A DNA stretch of 64,000 bases from Chaetomium olivaceum (lineage: Eukaryota > Ascomycota > Sordariomycetes > Sordariales > Chaetomiaceae), in assembly GCA_039881045.1 (NCBI GenBank), contig JAYWVB010000004.1, positions 372,001 to 436,000 on the forward strand. The letters run 5' to 3'. The position numbers and the translations under genes were made by a program. Below the pieces are notes generated by a model. The model saw nothing but the letters and a program-made list of their open reading frames with translations. It made no database searches and had not been told where the DNA came from. Shown here piece after piece: positions 1-11,745 of the stretch. How positions within the stretch are numbered: the stretch's first letter is position 1; each line of letters starts with the position of its first letter.

Positions 1-171
1 GCCCTAGCTCGAATCGCATAGCATCAGCGCCGCGACACAACAACTACCGCCAAATACAACCCCCACCCGGTTCCCTTATATTTTCATTGCGTTTTCAACG
101 CTCCCTCGTTCCGTGTCGGTCGCCGCTTCGACGTCTCTTGCGCACATTCACAACCCCGCAATTCCGACCCG

Positions 172-2526
172 ATGCCGCAAACACTCAGTACGAGAGAGGC
201 CAACCTCTTCCGTACCGTTATCCGTCATTATGAGGACAAGCAGTACAAGCGCGGCTTGAAGGCCGCCGAACAGATCTTGAGAAAGAACCCGAAGCATGGA
301 GATACAATGTCGATGAAGGCACTGATTCTTAACGCTCAGGGCAAGACGGAGGAGGCCTTTGGGCTAGCCAAGGATGCTCTAACGATCGACATGAAGTCGT
401 ACATTTGCTGGCATGTCTACGGCATTCTTTACCGCACCAACAAGAACTTCGACGAGGCTATCAAGGCCTACAAGTTCGCTCTGAAGCTCGAGCCCGACTC
501 GCACCAGATCCAACGCGATCTGGCCGTTCTCCAGGTCCAGATGCGCGATTACCCAGGCTACATTCAGAGCAGATTCGTTATGCTTAAGGCGAGACCTCAA
601 CTTCGCCAGAACTGGACAGCCCTTGCCATCGCATACCACCTGGACGGCAATCTTCAACAAGCCGAGAATACTCTTAGCACCTACGAGAAATCTGTCACGG
701 CCACACCTCTGAGGACCGACTTTGAGAACTCGGAGGCACTTCTGTACAAGAATTCGATCATTGCCGAGATGGGGGATTTTGAACGGGCCCTGGAACATTT
801 GGAGGCCGAATGCAAGACCTGCCTTGACCGACTGGCCGTGATGGAGCTTCGGGCCCGCTACCTGGCTGAACTGGGCCGGAAAGAGGATGCCGCAAAGGCA
901 TACCGAGCGTTGCTGGATAGGAACTCCGAACATCCGGACTACTACAAGGGCCTGGTTGGCACTCTGGGCATCGCCGCGGATGATGAAACCGCCCTAAAGG
1001 CTGTGTATGACGAGTATGCCGTCAAAAACCCTCGCTGTGTGATGCCGCAAAGCGCCTTCCTTTAGACTTCCTGTCCGGTATGTACAACAATATTCCATCA
1101 TCAAACAGTATTGCTGACTGTTTCTGCAGGCGACCGTTTCCGCGCAGCCGCCAAGGCGTACTTGACTCTGATGTTCGACAAGGGGGTTCCCTCAACCTTT
1201 GCCAACCTAAAGCACCTGTACTCGGACACCTTCAAAAAAGAGACCTTGCCTATTCTGGCTGAGGAGTACTTGGAGGAGCATAGCGGCGATTCGACCGCAG
1301 ACGGGCATGCGAATGGTGATAGCTCCAAGGGCAAGGGGGCTGCTCTCTACTTTTTGGGGCAACACTACAACTACTTCATGTCACGAGACCTCTCAAAGGC
1401 CACGGAATATGTCGAAAAGGCGATCGAGCTGGATCCCAAGAACGTCGATTTCCACATGACCAAGGCGAGGATATTCAAACACCAAGGCGAGATCGCAAAG
1501 GCTGCAGAAGCAATGGATCACGCCCGGTCTCTAGACACCAGGGATCGTTACATCAACTCCAAGGCCGCAAAGTACCAGCTACGGAATGACGAGAACGAGA
1601 AGGCATTGGCGACAATGGGCTTGTTCACGCGGGCCGAGACCGTCGGAGGGCCCCTGGTCGACTTGACTGACATGCAGTGCATCTGGTTTTTGACCGAGGA
1701 TGGCGAGGCGTGGCAGCGGCGGGGCGATATCGGCCTGGCTCTCAAGCGTTACCACACCATTTTCAACATTTTCGACATCTGGCAGGAGGATCAGTTTGAC
1801 TTCCATAGTTTCTCCCTGCGCAAGGGCCAAATCAGAGCGTACATTGACCTCATTCGCTGGGAGGACCAACTACGGGAGCACCCTTTTTACTTCCGGGCAG
1901 CTCTGGACGCCGTCAACTTATACCTTTCGATGTACGACAAGCCACAGAATGGAACGAACGGCGTGGAAGGCAGCCATGCAAATGGCGACGATGCCGCCGC
2001 CGAGAAGAAGAAGGCAGCAAAGAAGGCCAGGAAAGAAGCCCAGAAGGCCGAGAGGGAGGCCGCTGAAAAGGCTGCCAAGCAGGACCCTAACAAAGGCGGC
2101 CCCCAGAAGAGCAAGGACGGCGAGGAGCTGAAGAAGAAGGATGACGACCCGAACGGTGTGAAGCTCGCCTCTACAACTGACCCCCTTGGCGACGCCATGA
2201 AGTTCCTACTGCATTTGTTACAGTTCAGCCCAAAGAACATCGAAGGCCAAATTGCCGGTTTCGAGGTTTTCATCCGCAGAAGTAAGTCAAATCTTTTTCA
2301 GCCAGCCTTTTCTCCCTCCGCATCTTACTGATAATGCTTGTTTCTAGATAAATACCTCCTAGCCTTGCGCTGTCTGAAGGCGTCGCTTGCTCTTGATAAG
2401 GATCACCCCAAGGTCTCAGAACAGGCGACCAGGCTGCGGAAGGCGTTGGAGGGTGCTATAGGCTCACTGGCGCCCAAGGTGAAGGAAGTCATCGAGTCCG
2501 AGCTCGCTGCTGTACCTGGGGCTTAG
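172..2526 (+). CDS. NAA15: NatA N-terminal acetyltransferase auxiliary subunit (Naa15/Nat1), apparent frameshift
   Basis: Auxiliary, ribosome-anchoring subunit of the NatA N-terminal acetyltransferase, which partners the catalytic Naa10 and acetylates nascent chains starting with Ser, Ala, Thr or Gly. Model: exons 172-1077, 1130-2281, 2348-2526, with donors GTATGT and GTAAGT and acceptors GCAG and CTAG. The product is about 744 residues, normal for fungal Naa15. It begins MPQTLSTREANLFRTVIRHY and is built of TPR-type helical repeats, followed by a Lys/Ala/Glu-rich stretch near residues 580-630. The frame opened at 172 hits a stop at 1063-1065. Reading resumes two bases out of phase (RLPLDFLSG, then GDRFRAAAKAY), so a GT is in excess in the TGTGTG at 1036-1041. 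The exons add up to whole codons only if two bases are dropped. Identity is firm from overall sequence and length. Whether the break is real is open. Confidence 0.93.
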
Positions 2527-3116
2527 GTTCTATCGCTCCTCTTGTCATGTCTTCATCAGTAGCTGAGGCGAATGGCTGCGAGCCGTCCGCCTTTCCACCG
2601 CGGTTCTTCGGCTGGTTCTCGGTGTTCACCGTTAGGGGCTAAGGGGTCGGTGTCATGGCATCATGTTGTTTTCGGAGAAAAAAAAGGAGGTTTTGGTAGA
2701 AGAGACAGCACGGTTCACTAGATGGGTAGCATGGCCAGGAGTAGTAGTTATGTGGGAAAATGCCCTTTGGCCCCCCTGTCCAACGACTATCTGGTGGTTC
2801 TACTCCGGTACCGGATGGACAGAGGGAAGTACGCAGGGCCTGCGCCTGATAACCGCAATCTTTTTGGATACACGTTTCCAAAGCTATGCCGATACCAAGT
2901 GTGGTGGTAGTAACACACGATGAAGCCTAGGTTGAGCTGGGTTCGCCTCTAAATAAGTCTTGAAACTTTGAAACAGATGACCGCAAGCCGAGGAAAGCGA
3001 GGACTTTTCAAGCTATTCTCACACCAGAGTCCTAGTAACCATATCCTGGTCCGTCAATTCATGGTTCCTATAAACCAGCAGCAGACATTAGAGCTTTTAG
3101 ATGCAAGTCAAACAAG
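2527..3116. other. Intergenic, 3' ends of two convergent genes
   Basis: Between the NatA subunit (+) and aspartate aminotransferase (-). It should hold both 3' UTRs. No coding or RNA gene was seen. Confidence 0.6.
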
Positions 3117-4790
3117 CTACTGGGCTTCCCGGACCACCTTATCCACAGCGACGGCGACGTAGTCCACATTCCTCGAATTCAAACCCGCCATGCTGATCCG
3201 CCCGTTCTTCGTCATGTAGATGTGGTAGTCAGACCGCAACTTGAGGACCTGGGGTTCGCTTAGCCCTGTGAAGCTGAACATGCCGATCTGATCTGTGATG
3301 TGGTTCCATTGGCCCGGGGTCTTGAGCTCTTCGAGCTTGGCCCTGAGCTTGTTGCGCATGTCGATGATGCGGCCCGACATGGTGCGGAGATTTTCCTGCC
3401 ACTCGGCGAACAGCGCGGGGTCGTTAAGGACGATGGAAGCAATGCGGGCGCCGTAGATGGGCGGGTTGCTGATCTCGGAGCGCTGCAGGATGGCCAGCTG
3501 CGAGGCTACACGCGTCGTGGTCTCGACGGCGTCGGCCGCCGGCGACGCTACGTAGTGGAAGCAGCCGGCGCGCTGGCCGTAGAGGCCGAAGTTCTTGGCG
3601 AAGGACTGCGCGATGACCAGCTCGAAACCCTGCTCGACGAAGAGCCGGATGGCACCGGCATCCCGGTCAAGGTCGCCCGAGGCAAAACCTTGGTAGGCCG
3701 TGTCGAAGAACGGGAAATGCCTCTTGGCCTTCAACAGGGCGGCGAGCTCACCCCACTGCTCTGGGGTCGGGTCGACACCCGTCGGGTTGTGTGCGCAGGC
3801 GTGCAGGAGGACGATGCTGCCATCCGGAGCTTGCTCAAGCGCCGCCTTCATCCCGTCGAAGTCTAGCCCCTTGGTTTCCTTGCTGAAGTAAGGGTAGGTG
3901 GCAATCGGCAGGCCGACATTGGTGAATATTTGGTGGTGGTTCGCCCATGTTGGGTTGCTGACGTAGACGGTGCGGTTGACGCCCTGCTTTTTGTAGAACC
4001 TGGCCAAGAAGAGAGCTCCCAGGTGCACAGCGCCAGTCCCGGAGATGGTCTGTACCGAAGCCGTGCGCTTCTCAGCGATGGCGGGGGCGGAGTTTCCAAG
4101 CAGCAGTTCGGCGGCTTTGCTGGTCAACGCCGCTAAGCCCGCGATTGGGAGGTATTCGTGGTTCGCTTCTGGGTCGTTGCGCAAAATCTCATCGGCCTAG
4201 AGTTCAGGGGGTGCTTGTTAGTTTGCTCCACTGGGTTGCTTGCTTGCTTGCTTGGCAGTTTGTGCGGGGGAGGGGCACGATGTGTTTTGTAAGTTGGAGA
4301 TGGCGGGGCGGGTAAATTGATGAAGGACGCGCCAGATGGTAGTCGTTTGCACACGCCCCGAGCCGCCGGAAGCCGCCGGAGGAATCTTGTTTTTTCTTTC
4401 TCGGGTAAGACGGGATGGGTTGCAATTGGAAAGTCACGCACCTTCTTGACCACGGGAAGAACCCAGGGTTTTGCGTTGTCATCACGGTACGCGCCGATTC
4501 CCTGGGACGTGTAAGTTAGACCAGCTTTGCGGAAATGCAAACAGTTGGCGGGGTGTGCGATGAGGGCGCTGACCTACCAGATCGACCTTGTCCGGGCTCG
4601 TATCAGCCTTATAAGCCCTCATCAACCCAAAGAGGGGATCCTCGGGGGCCTGAGGGACCGCCTCGGCGGGGAAACTTGTTATTGATGACGGCGACATGTG
4701 GTTTGCAATGCTCTGAAGTCGAGTGATGGGGGAGGAATGAAGGGCTGATGACGAGGGAGATGTGGTGCGGCGCAGTGATTTGGACGCCAT
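3117..4790 (-). CDS. Aspartate aminotransferase (PLP enzyme, class I)
   Basis: Interconverts aspartate + 2-oxoglutarate and oxaloacetate + glutamate, linking nitrogen metabolism and the malate-aspartate shuttle. Exons on the minus strand: 4790-4578, 4501-4442 and 4196-3117 (donors GTAGGT and GTGCGT), giving 449 residues. Family landmarks are PEDPLFGLMRAYKAD and GIGAYRDDNAKPWVLP near the N-terminus, NPTWANHH, HACAHNPTGVDPT, FFDTAYQGFASGDL, and the PLP lysine in SFAKNFGLYGQRAG. The core matches the eukaryotic cytosolic/mitochondrial group. The first ~45 residues (MASKSLRR, then Ser/Pro-rich) extend beyond the usual cytosolic start and could be a weak mitochondrial presequence. A second in-frame Met lies at residue 32. 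The C-terminus ends REAQ, so there is no peroxisomal signal. Compartment is uncertain; enzyme identity is very secure. Confidence 0.95.
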
Positions 4791-6053
4791 TTTCAATGCC
4801 TGGCTTTTGGGGACTTCTTCCGGTCTCGTTCCTTCTATCCCTGCACAGTAACACCGTAACCGCTCCAGTGGCAGAACCGGCAGCACAACCCGTCGTCCGA
4901 CAGCCGACAGCGGACAGGCAAAACGCTCACTTTCGGCGATTGGTTAGCAATTATTAGCTAACTAGCGAGCTTGCGGACGTTTTCTCGAGCTTACGGCGAC
5001 AAATGACGGGATCCGGATTCCGAACTGCAGGGGCTGCGCGATTCATGCACGAGTCGTCCGATTGTGGTGGATGAAAAATCAGGCAACGTCGAGCCTCCTC
5101 TTGTGTAGTCGGCGTACAGTGTCGAGAGAGAGAGATAACCTGTTGCCGCAAGGTAGGACAGCAATGATATATAATGATGGTATTAATGTTCTATTCCCAG
5201 ATATTGCTAGGTCGTCTTTTCAAAAGAAAGGTGTTAAGGGTGGGAGCTAGAGCTTGTTTGTACTCGACGAAACAGGGCCATGAGGTCAATTGATAACCGT
5301 CAGGGTGCATGTGAAGCCCGAGGGCACCGAGCTACGCCGAGGCAACTTTCTTCTGCGGCACGCTGGGGAACCTGAGCGTCAGAACACCCCGACCATGTCT
5401 GGGGCTCTGGGGTACTGGAGTTGTGGACCATGGTTGCGGAGATGATCTGCTGATACCCGACATAACACGGGGTCAGGAGGCGAAGCCGGATGTGCCATCG
5501 TGCTCTTTGGAATTACGTGATGCCAGGGCCACGAGATGCATGGAAGCTTCGGCGCTGCTGTGTCTGACAGCATGCCAAGGCTTGGTTCTCTGAGGGTTCC
5601 CTGTCGACGGTCTTTCGCTGTCCAACTGAGCTCCCTTCGCAAGAGACCGGATTGAAACAAGTCATGACGACCAGTTCATGCCGATGCGTGTAGGTGTATC
5701 TGTGCAGTCCAACGGATGCAAAATGCGTAACACAACATCCAACACGGCGTCCTTCGGGGTTCTCTCGGACTAGTTGGTTGGTTTACCAAGTTCTCTTGGA
5801 CATTGCCGTGGAACTCCGAAGCCGAAACGGCCACTCAACGCTCAGCCATCCCAGCACCCCAAACACCCCACACTGGTGGGGGGTCTTTTCTGCCGGGCGG
5901 ACAGAATTTCAGCAGTGCATGCAATCTTATCGTTGAGCACAGGAGGGCTTGCAAGCTCGCAACCTCGAATACCACACTCCTTCTCGGAAAGGCCCTGAAT
6001 TGATCACGAACTTGCGGCATCCGACAGAAAGGCCCCGAAATCACGCATCCACA
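4791..6053. other. Intergenic, divergent promoters
   Basis: Lies between the divergent aspartate aminotransferase (-) and Rrp1 (+) genes and should contain both promoters. No gene, tRNA or clear repeat was recognised. The short open frames here lack family features. Confidence 0.55.
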
Positions 6054-6981
6054 ATGGCGTCCCAAGAACGGAGCATGCCGTTCATCAAGAACCTCGCCTC
6101 GAGCGGTCCGTTGTGCCCCGCCGCTCCCCCCGTCGCTGCGATGAAAACCACTACTAACACCGGATATCTCTACCTTCTCAGACCGTAAAATCCGCACCTC
6201 GGCGCTCGCCTCCCTCCACGCCTTCCTCTCCGCGCGCCAGGTCGCGTCCGCGCTCACCCCGCTCGATGTGCTCAAGCTGTGGAAGGGCCTCTTCTACGCG
6301 CTGTGGATGTGCGACCGCGCCGTCCCGCAGCAGAACCTGTGCAGCGAGCTGGCCGACCTCATTTTTGTCCTCCCGCGCGATGCCGTCGTGCCCTGGATGC
6401 GCGGCTTCTGGGCGACCATGGCGCGCGAGTGGACCAGCATCGACGTGCTGCGCATGGAGAAGTTTCTGCTCCTCGTCAGGCGGGTCGTCGGGGCGGGGTT
6501 TAAGTGGATGAGGAAGGGGAGTGGGGGTGAGGGGAGTAAGAAGAAAGGGAATAAGGGGGGCTCGGATTGGGATGCGAGCAAGGTGGACGACTTGGTGGGT
6601 TTGCTGGGCGAGTGGCCGCTTGCGCTCGAAGAGGAGGCGCGGATAGAGCAAGTTGCCGAAGGGAAAGAGGAGGGCACGCAAATAGAGCAGAAGATCCCTG
6701 CAGGACTGAGGTTGCACGTTCTTGATATTTGGGTCGACGAGGCGGAGAAGGCGGGCTTGCTGGAGGATGAAAACAAGGACGCGGCGCAGATCATCCAGAG
6801 GATCTCGGATCAGATCGATGCGCTCGAGGACGCGACGACCAGTCCGGCTGTGCGGGTTAGGTCAAAGGAGTCGCTGGCTGATGAGCGTCTTCCCGGGAAC
6901 AGGAAACCGGAGCCTGAGGCTCAGGCAGATGATGGCACAGAGGACGCTGAGGGCGGTGATTGGGGCGGTTTTGATGACTAG
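6054..6981 (+). CDS. RRP1: Ribosomal RNA processing protein Rrp1 (Nop52 family)
   Basis: Nucleolar protein of the Nop52/Rrp1 family, needed for processing of the pre-rRNA that leads to 5.8S/25S rRNA and the 60S subunit. Two exons, 6054-6105 and 6182-6981, give 283 residues. The first exon encodes MASQERSMPFIKNLASS. The second continues DRKIRTSALASLHAFLSARQ, then LKLWKGLFYALWMCDR and LCSELADLIF, the conserved N-terminal Nop52 signature. The C-terminal third is acidic and Lys-rich, ending in GGDWGGFDD. The donor GTCCGT is a poor match to consensus, but it is the only junction that joins the two halves of the signature in frame; the acceptor is CTCAG. The protein is short for the family, as is usual in fungi. 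Confidence 0.9.
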
Positions 6982-7356
6982 ACTATGCGCACATTTGATT
7001 CCCCAACCAGTGTGGCTCATCGGGCCTGATCTAGCAAAATATCCATGTTTTAGAGAAAGGAAGCCAACTATCGTACAATATAGATGGTCTATATATGTCT
7101 AACGATGTGTGTGCGATGAGAACCTCCAAATATTAAACCCACCCACCCAAATGCCCCAAGCGCAGTTTCTCTCATCGCAATTGCATGCTGCTCGCCTTCT
7201 AAATCCCGCCTATAAAAGGACAAATGCGATCGCTGCGCTGACTTTCAGTGGTAAAAATACATAGTACACTGGGGTAGCCGGAGAGTGGACATCTGGTGCT
7301 TGTATCACCAAGTACCAGGTAACAACAATGGTACCACAATGGTGCCAACATGGGGT
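6982..7356. other. Intergenic, convergent 3' ends
   Basis: AT-richer stretch between Rrp1 (+) and the lipid kinase (-). It should hold their 3' UTRs. Nothing else was recognised. Confidence 0.55.
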
Positions 7357-9225
7357 CTAGGCCAAAAGCCGCTCGCTAGCAGTCTCAGTATCCCAATTAA
7401 GAGGGCCAGGGGCCTCGAAAACGCCCTTTTTGGATAAAGTCATGCCGAGACCTTGGTGAATCTCAGCTTGGAAGGGCCCGAAGTCAATGGCCTCACCGTC
7501 GATGCTAATGTAACCCGTTTTCTGATTTCGCGGGATGATGCGATATGCTGAGATCTTGCGGTAAGATACAAGCGGGTTGTCGAAAAAGTCGCCCGACTCG
7601 ACACCCAGCTGCATGCTAACGGATTTGAAGAGCGAGATATCGCCGTCATTCGTAATCAAGTCCATTAGGCCGTCATTTGAGAGGGCCGCGGGGAAGAAAT
7701 TGGCGTCAGGTGCCATGTAAGCCATCTAGATTTTCGTGAGACAGGACTCAATAAAAAAGGGCGGGAGGGCAAGATAGGTGCTGGTCCTTGGCGAGGGAGA
7801 ACTTACATTACCACAATAGAAACTACCGAGCTTTTCATGAGGAATAAGCTCCCACCCCTCGGGCAGTTTGTCCACGGAAGTGCCGTATTTTAACGGTGGA
7901 AGACCCAGGTCACCATCAGCAGCGCTGGGAACAGGAGGTGAGATCTCGGTTTGTTTGTCGGCATCGCTCTGCGGTTGATCGGCGTTCTTGGAGACCATGG
8001 CCTCTCTCTGTGCGACCTGTTGCCGATAGTGTTTCTTAACGTCATCCTTATGACTGATCTCGACCTTGACGGCAATATCACAGGGGTACGTCTTTTTCTG
8101 CAGGGCCAACATGAGGAAGCCGACTGTGAAGCGGGTTGCACCCATCCACCGCATATACTCAGTTCCCAGATCGACCTCTGCGATCAACCCTACCGCCTGG
8201 CTGAGGAAGCTGATGGTGCGCTGGCCCCCGTGCGTGACACTAACCAAGTCCAGCGGCGTCGGTACCCCCTTGACAATCGCCAGGGCCGCCAGGGCTGGCC
8301 GGTAGGTACCGTACAGGTTGCAGCTCATAGCGTTGCCCGAACCGCAGGGGATATGGCAAACGGCGATCTTGGATAGCGCGCGGCGGGCATCGGGCCGCTT
8401 CGCGAGACCATTGAACACCTCATGCGGTAGGCCATCCCCTGAACAGGGAATAGCAATGTCATAGTCTTCGATGTTCAAATCACGAGCCAACGTCACGGCC
8501 TCGCCGGAGTAGGCGGTGCGCACGGCGGTGATGGGCATTCGGGCCGCCTCAAAGATGGGCTTCACCTCCTTCTCCCAAATCTTCTCAGCGCCACCAGGGC
8601 CAGCATGAGGGTTCACCAGCACCCAGGCGCGCTTACGGCGGGCCGAGCCGTCGTAGGCGCGGTCCAAGAGCCGGCCAACCCACGGTGCGACTTGGTCGCC
8701 GACGCCGGCAGGCGTCTGCTCAGCGACAAGCTCCGGGATGGCAAACTTGGCGCTGCGGACTTCAAGGGAATGCGGGCCCGCCTGGCCTGCATAGTCAATC
8801 AGGAGCCACCTATGGTCCCCAGTGACCTCTGCCCAAAGGATGTTGTAATATGGTATGCTGCCGGGTGTACCACTGGCCCCTGAGTGCAGTGTCAGTAACA
8901 ACTGGAGAAGCGAGAACTCATACTAGGCATCCTTCGGTTCTCACCTGAGACCCCGGCACATGGTATACACGAACGGCTAGATTTGGTGGCGAGTTGGCCT
9001 GCATAAAGAGAAACACGTTCAGCGTTAGCTTCGAGCAATGGCATTCAGCTCATCTGTCACAGACTTCATACCAGACATGAGCAGAGCATCCTGGCCGAGG
9101 GTCAATGTCACCCCCGGGGAGAGCACGAGGACCCGGTCGCCCCCGCCCTGCGCAGCTTCAACACCGCCCTCCAGAGCCTGGGGCCGGACCGGTTGGGCCG
9201 GACCCGCAGGCGCGTCTCGGTCCAT
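7357..9225 (-). CDS. Sphingoid long-chain-base kinase (sphingosine kinase, Lcb4/5-like)
   Basis: Phosphorylates sphingoid bases to their 1-phosphates at membranes. Exons 9225-9072, 8998-8945, 8879-7807 and 7725-7357 give 549 residues with consistent phase. An N-terminal TLTLGQDALL segment is followed by SIPYYNILWAEV. The diacylglycerol-kinase catalytic fold then starts with RAWVLVNPHAGPGGAEKIW (nucleotide-binding region) and IPCSGDGLPHEVFNGL, the SGDGxxHE signature of lipid kinases. CHIPCGSGNAMSCNLYGT follows and, after the last intron, MAYMAPDANFFPAALSNDG. About 70 residues of low-complexity insert sit between the two lobes, as in other fungi. The second exon encodes only 18 residues and is the least certain part. 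Start ATG at 9225 was chosen as the first in-frame ATG of the exon. Confidence 0.92.
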
Positions 9226-10042
9226 TTGTCGTCCGTAAGTCGGCGGCGGCAGCAGTCAAGGTCGGAAGAGATACTTCGAACGCGTAGTGGCTGCATGTGA
9301 TGGCGAGTTCCACACGGCACGAAGAAGGCGAGGTCAAAAGAATGTTTACGATTTGCTGACCGGGGAACTAATGTTGGGAGGAACTCCAGTTTGCCCTTGG
9401 CGAATCTCTGTATAATTGCGACCCTGGCGCGCGGAACGGATGCAACGGGATGCAGCGGGTACCTTGCTGCGTTAAGGGGTGGAGGCAGCAGCCGGAAAGA
9501 TCTGTAACGGAGCTCCATGCCCTGTTAAGGGATCGGGCGCCTCGCCGCGTTTGGGAAGCTCGCACTGAAGGGTGGCACCGTGCGAGGACGCCCGGGCTTG
9601 GAGTCCGATCTTGGAAGAGCTGCCGATTCAAGGATCTGCCTTGCCCCACACAGTGACCATCTCGTTACGGCCTGCTGAATTGGGTAACATGAATACACAG
9701 GACAAAGCACAGGCCCAGTATTTCGGTGATTGCCCTGGATATGCACTTACACGGTACACAAGGATGAGGTCCCGAATCGTTTGCGAAGCTGACTAGCAGT
9801 AAAACTTTCTTAACCATGCATGTTGGTCATGGAGTCATCTACCCTGCCAAACTGCTGAAGACCAGGAACATGACAGAGGGTTACAGCTTCGATGAATCGC
9901 ATTTCCATATGAAGTCACATTTTCCCCATTTCTATCAAATAATTGCAAAACGACAAGTAACTTTACTCCTTCAAGGGGTATCTTAAGCGGAAATTCACGA
10001 CGGTCACCATGATAAGCTGAAAGTCCACGCGCACACTGTCCG
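9226..10042. other. Intergenic, no gene seen
   Basis: About 0.8 kb between the lipid kinase start and the Ufe1 stop, both genes on the minus strand. It should hold the kinase promoter and the Ufe1 3' UTR. No feature was recognised. Confidence 0.5.
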
Positions 10043-11227
10043 CTATATGACCAAATCCCACAAGACGAGCACGGTGCATAATCCTGCAGCGGCGAAAAAG
10101 GTGTAGCGGGCCGGACTAGCTTTGCCCGCGCTCTTCTTCAGTTCTTTATTCCCTTTGCCGATGCCCTCGGTGGTCTCGAACGAGTCGGCGACCAGCTGGT
10201 CGATGTGCGCCGATTGCGTGGTGAGGTTATTGACGAGCATGTTTTGGAGCTCGGCAATCTCAATGAGCGAACTCTCGGCCGTCCTGTCTCAAGGTTAGAG
10301 CGATGTGCTGGTGACGCTGCCATGAATGGATGTAAACCCACCTGACTTTATCCAAGGTGCCCTCCAGATGCTTCATCATGTCATGGTTTCCCTTCTCAAA
10401 GAGTTGTTTTTGGTCGTCTGTCAGGCTGTCCACCGCTGGCCTCTTCCTCTCCTCCTCTTGTACTGACAGACCGGTGCCATTTGGGATGACTCCCGCTGGT
10501 AATTTCCCTGCACCGTGATTTGCGGCATCATACAACCCCATGGGTACGGCTGGCCCCCTAGCCTTCGCCAGTACGCTCCTGTTCTTCTCCATCTCCCTGG
10601 TCAAGCGGGTTTCCATCATACGCTGCTGTGTCCGCGCTGTCTCCTGCAACCTCGTCCGCAGGAAAAAAATTACGCTCTCTCGGTGGGCTCCAAGCTGGCG
10701 GGCGGCGGCCTCGAGGGTAGCCTGTTGGCTGCGTGCCTCGTCCCCGGCCGCCCAAGCCCCCAGAGCGCCCAAGCCACGAGACAAGCGATTCCGGAGCAGA
10801 GCGGCTTCGGTATTTTGGCGGAGCTGCTCGGCATCTTCGAGCGCACGAATACGAGCATTGAGGTCGCGGATGGTCATCTTCGCATTAGCGTCGATCTCCT
10901 CGCGGTCCCGGTCCGTGAGAGCAGCATGTTGTGAAGGCGCAGAACGGGATGCGGCGGTCCGCAGGTGTGTTTTACGCGCAGGCGCAGTCGAGAGGTACGC
11001 CTGACGCAAATTGCGTAGTTCGGAATGCAGTCGCGCAATAAGGGAGTTCTGGAGCGCAAAACGTCAGTTAGTCGGACTGCATTGGGGACGGGGAGCAAGC
11101 AAGGAGGACGCACTATCCGATACGCTTCCTTGAGAAACTCGTCAGCCGTATCAATGCTAAACGACCGTGTAGGGGGTGCCTCATGACCCTTAAGGAGGGC
11201 GTTAAACGCCGTTGTCAGGTCGCCCAT
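10043..11227 (-). CDS. UFE1: ER t-SNARE, syntaxin-18 family (Ufe1)
   Basis: Qa-SNARE for retrograde Golgi-to-ER fusion and homotypic ER fusion. Exons 11227-11114, 11048-10342 and 10283-10043 give 353 residues. The N-terminus MGDLTTAFNALLKGHE, followed by DEFLKEAYRI and, across the intron, NSLIARLHSELRNLRQAYLS, is the typical syntaxin-18/Ufe1 N-terminal domain. The central part is helical, rich in Ala, Arg and Gln. The SNARE helix is split by the last intron (ESSLIEIAELQNMLVNNLTTQ, then IDQLVADSFET). A single C-terminal membrane anchor (YTFFAAAGLCTVLVLWDLVI) follows, so the protein is tail-anchored with almost nothing on the lumenal side. Donors GTGCGT and GTGGGT, acceptors TCCAG and ACAG. It is divergent from the MFS gene. 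Confidence 0.9.
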
Positions 11228-11453
11228 GCCGGCATCCTTCTTGGGGTTAACCTGTTGGAGCGGAAGTTGTAAAGCGAACGTGTCTAATTGTCGATGACGG
11301 AACCGGACAACGTAGTGGCTGGTGCTGGGCCGGCTGTGGCGGGCGGTTTGTGGCAGCTGCTTCCAAGTCCAGAGTAATGGCTCGGGTGAGACCCCCAGGA
11401 CCCACCCGATTGTCACGAAACCCTGTTCAACACTCACTTCATTCTTCAGCGTC

Positions 11454-11495
11454 CACCAACCGCCGTGCACCAACCGCCGTGCACCAACCGCCGTG
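11454..11495. repeat. Three tandem copies of a 14-bp unit
   Basis: The unit CACCAACCGCCGTG is repeated three times head to tail without a mismatch, in the shared upstream region of Ufe1 and the MFS gene. Confidence 0.9.
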
Positions 11496-11683
11496 AATAA
11501 ATGGATATCGTGGTGATTTCTACTTTCTTCTCCCACGGTGTACTGGACTGTTCATCTCGCCCCGGATTTTACCCCCCTATACGGTTTCTGGATCGTCCCA
11601 TCTCTCCCGTTAAGCGTGTATATCTAGATCCAATGACATCAATTCGGGACAATTCCCATCATTCGTTGTCAAGGGTGCATTCT

Positions 11684-11745
11684 CGGTATCGGCCCCGGCC
11701 GCCGAGCGAGGAGCCTGGCACTTCATGCATCCGGGGCCGATACCG
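11684..11745. promoter_or_regulatory. 15-bp perfect inverted repeat, candidate operator
   Basis: The arms CGGTATCGGCCCCGG (11684-11698) and CCGGGGCCGATACCG (11731-11745) are exact inverted complements with a 32-bp spacer, about 330 bp before the MFS start codon. Each arm contains CGG/CCG triplets of the type bound by Zn2Cys6 regulators. Function is inferred, not shown. Confidence 0.5.

Noticed and set aside
3300..3866. 188-codon frame antisense to aspartate aminotransferase
   Set aside because: Shadow of a high-GC coding exon. The sense strand carries the complete enzyme motifs.
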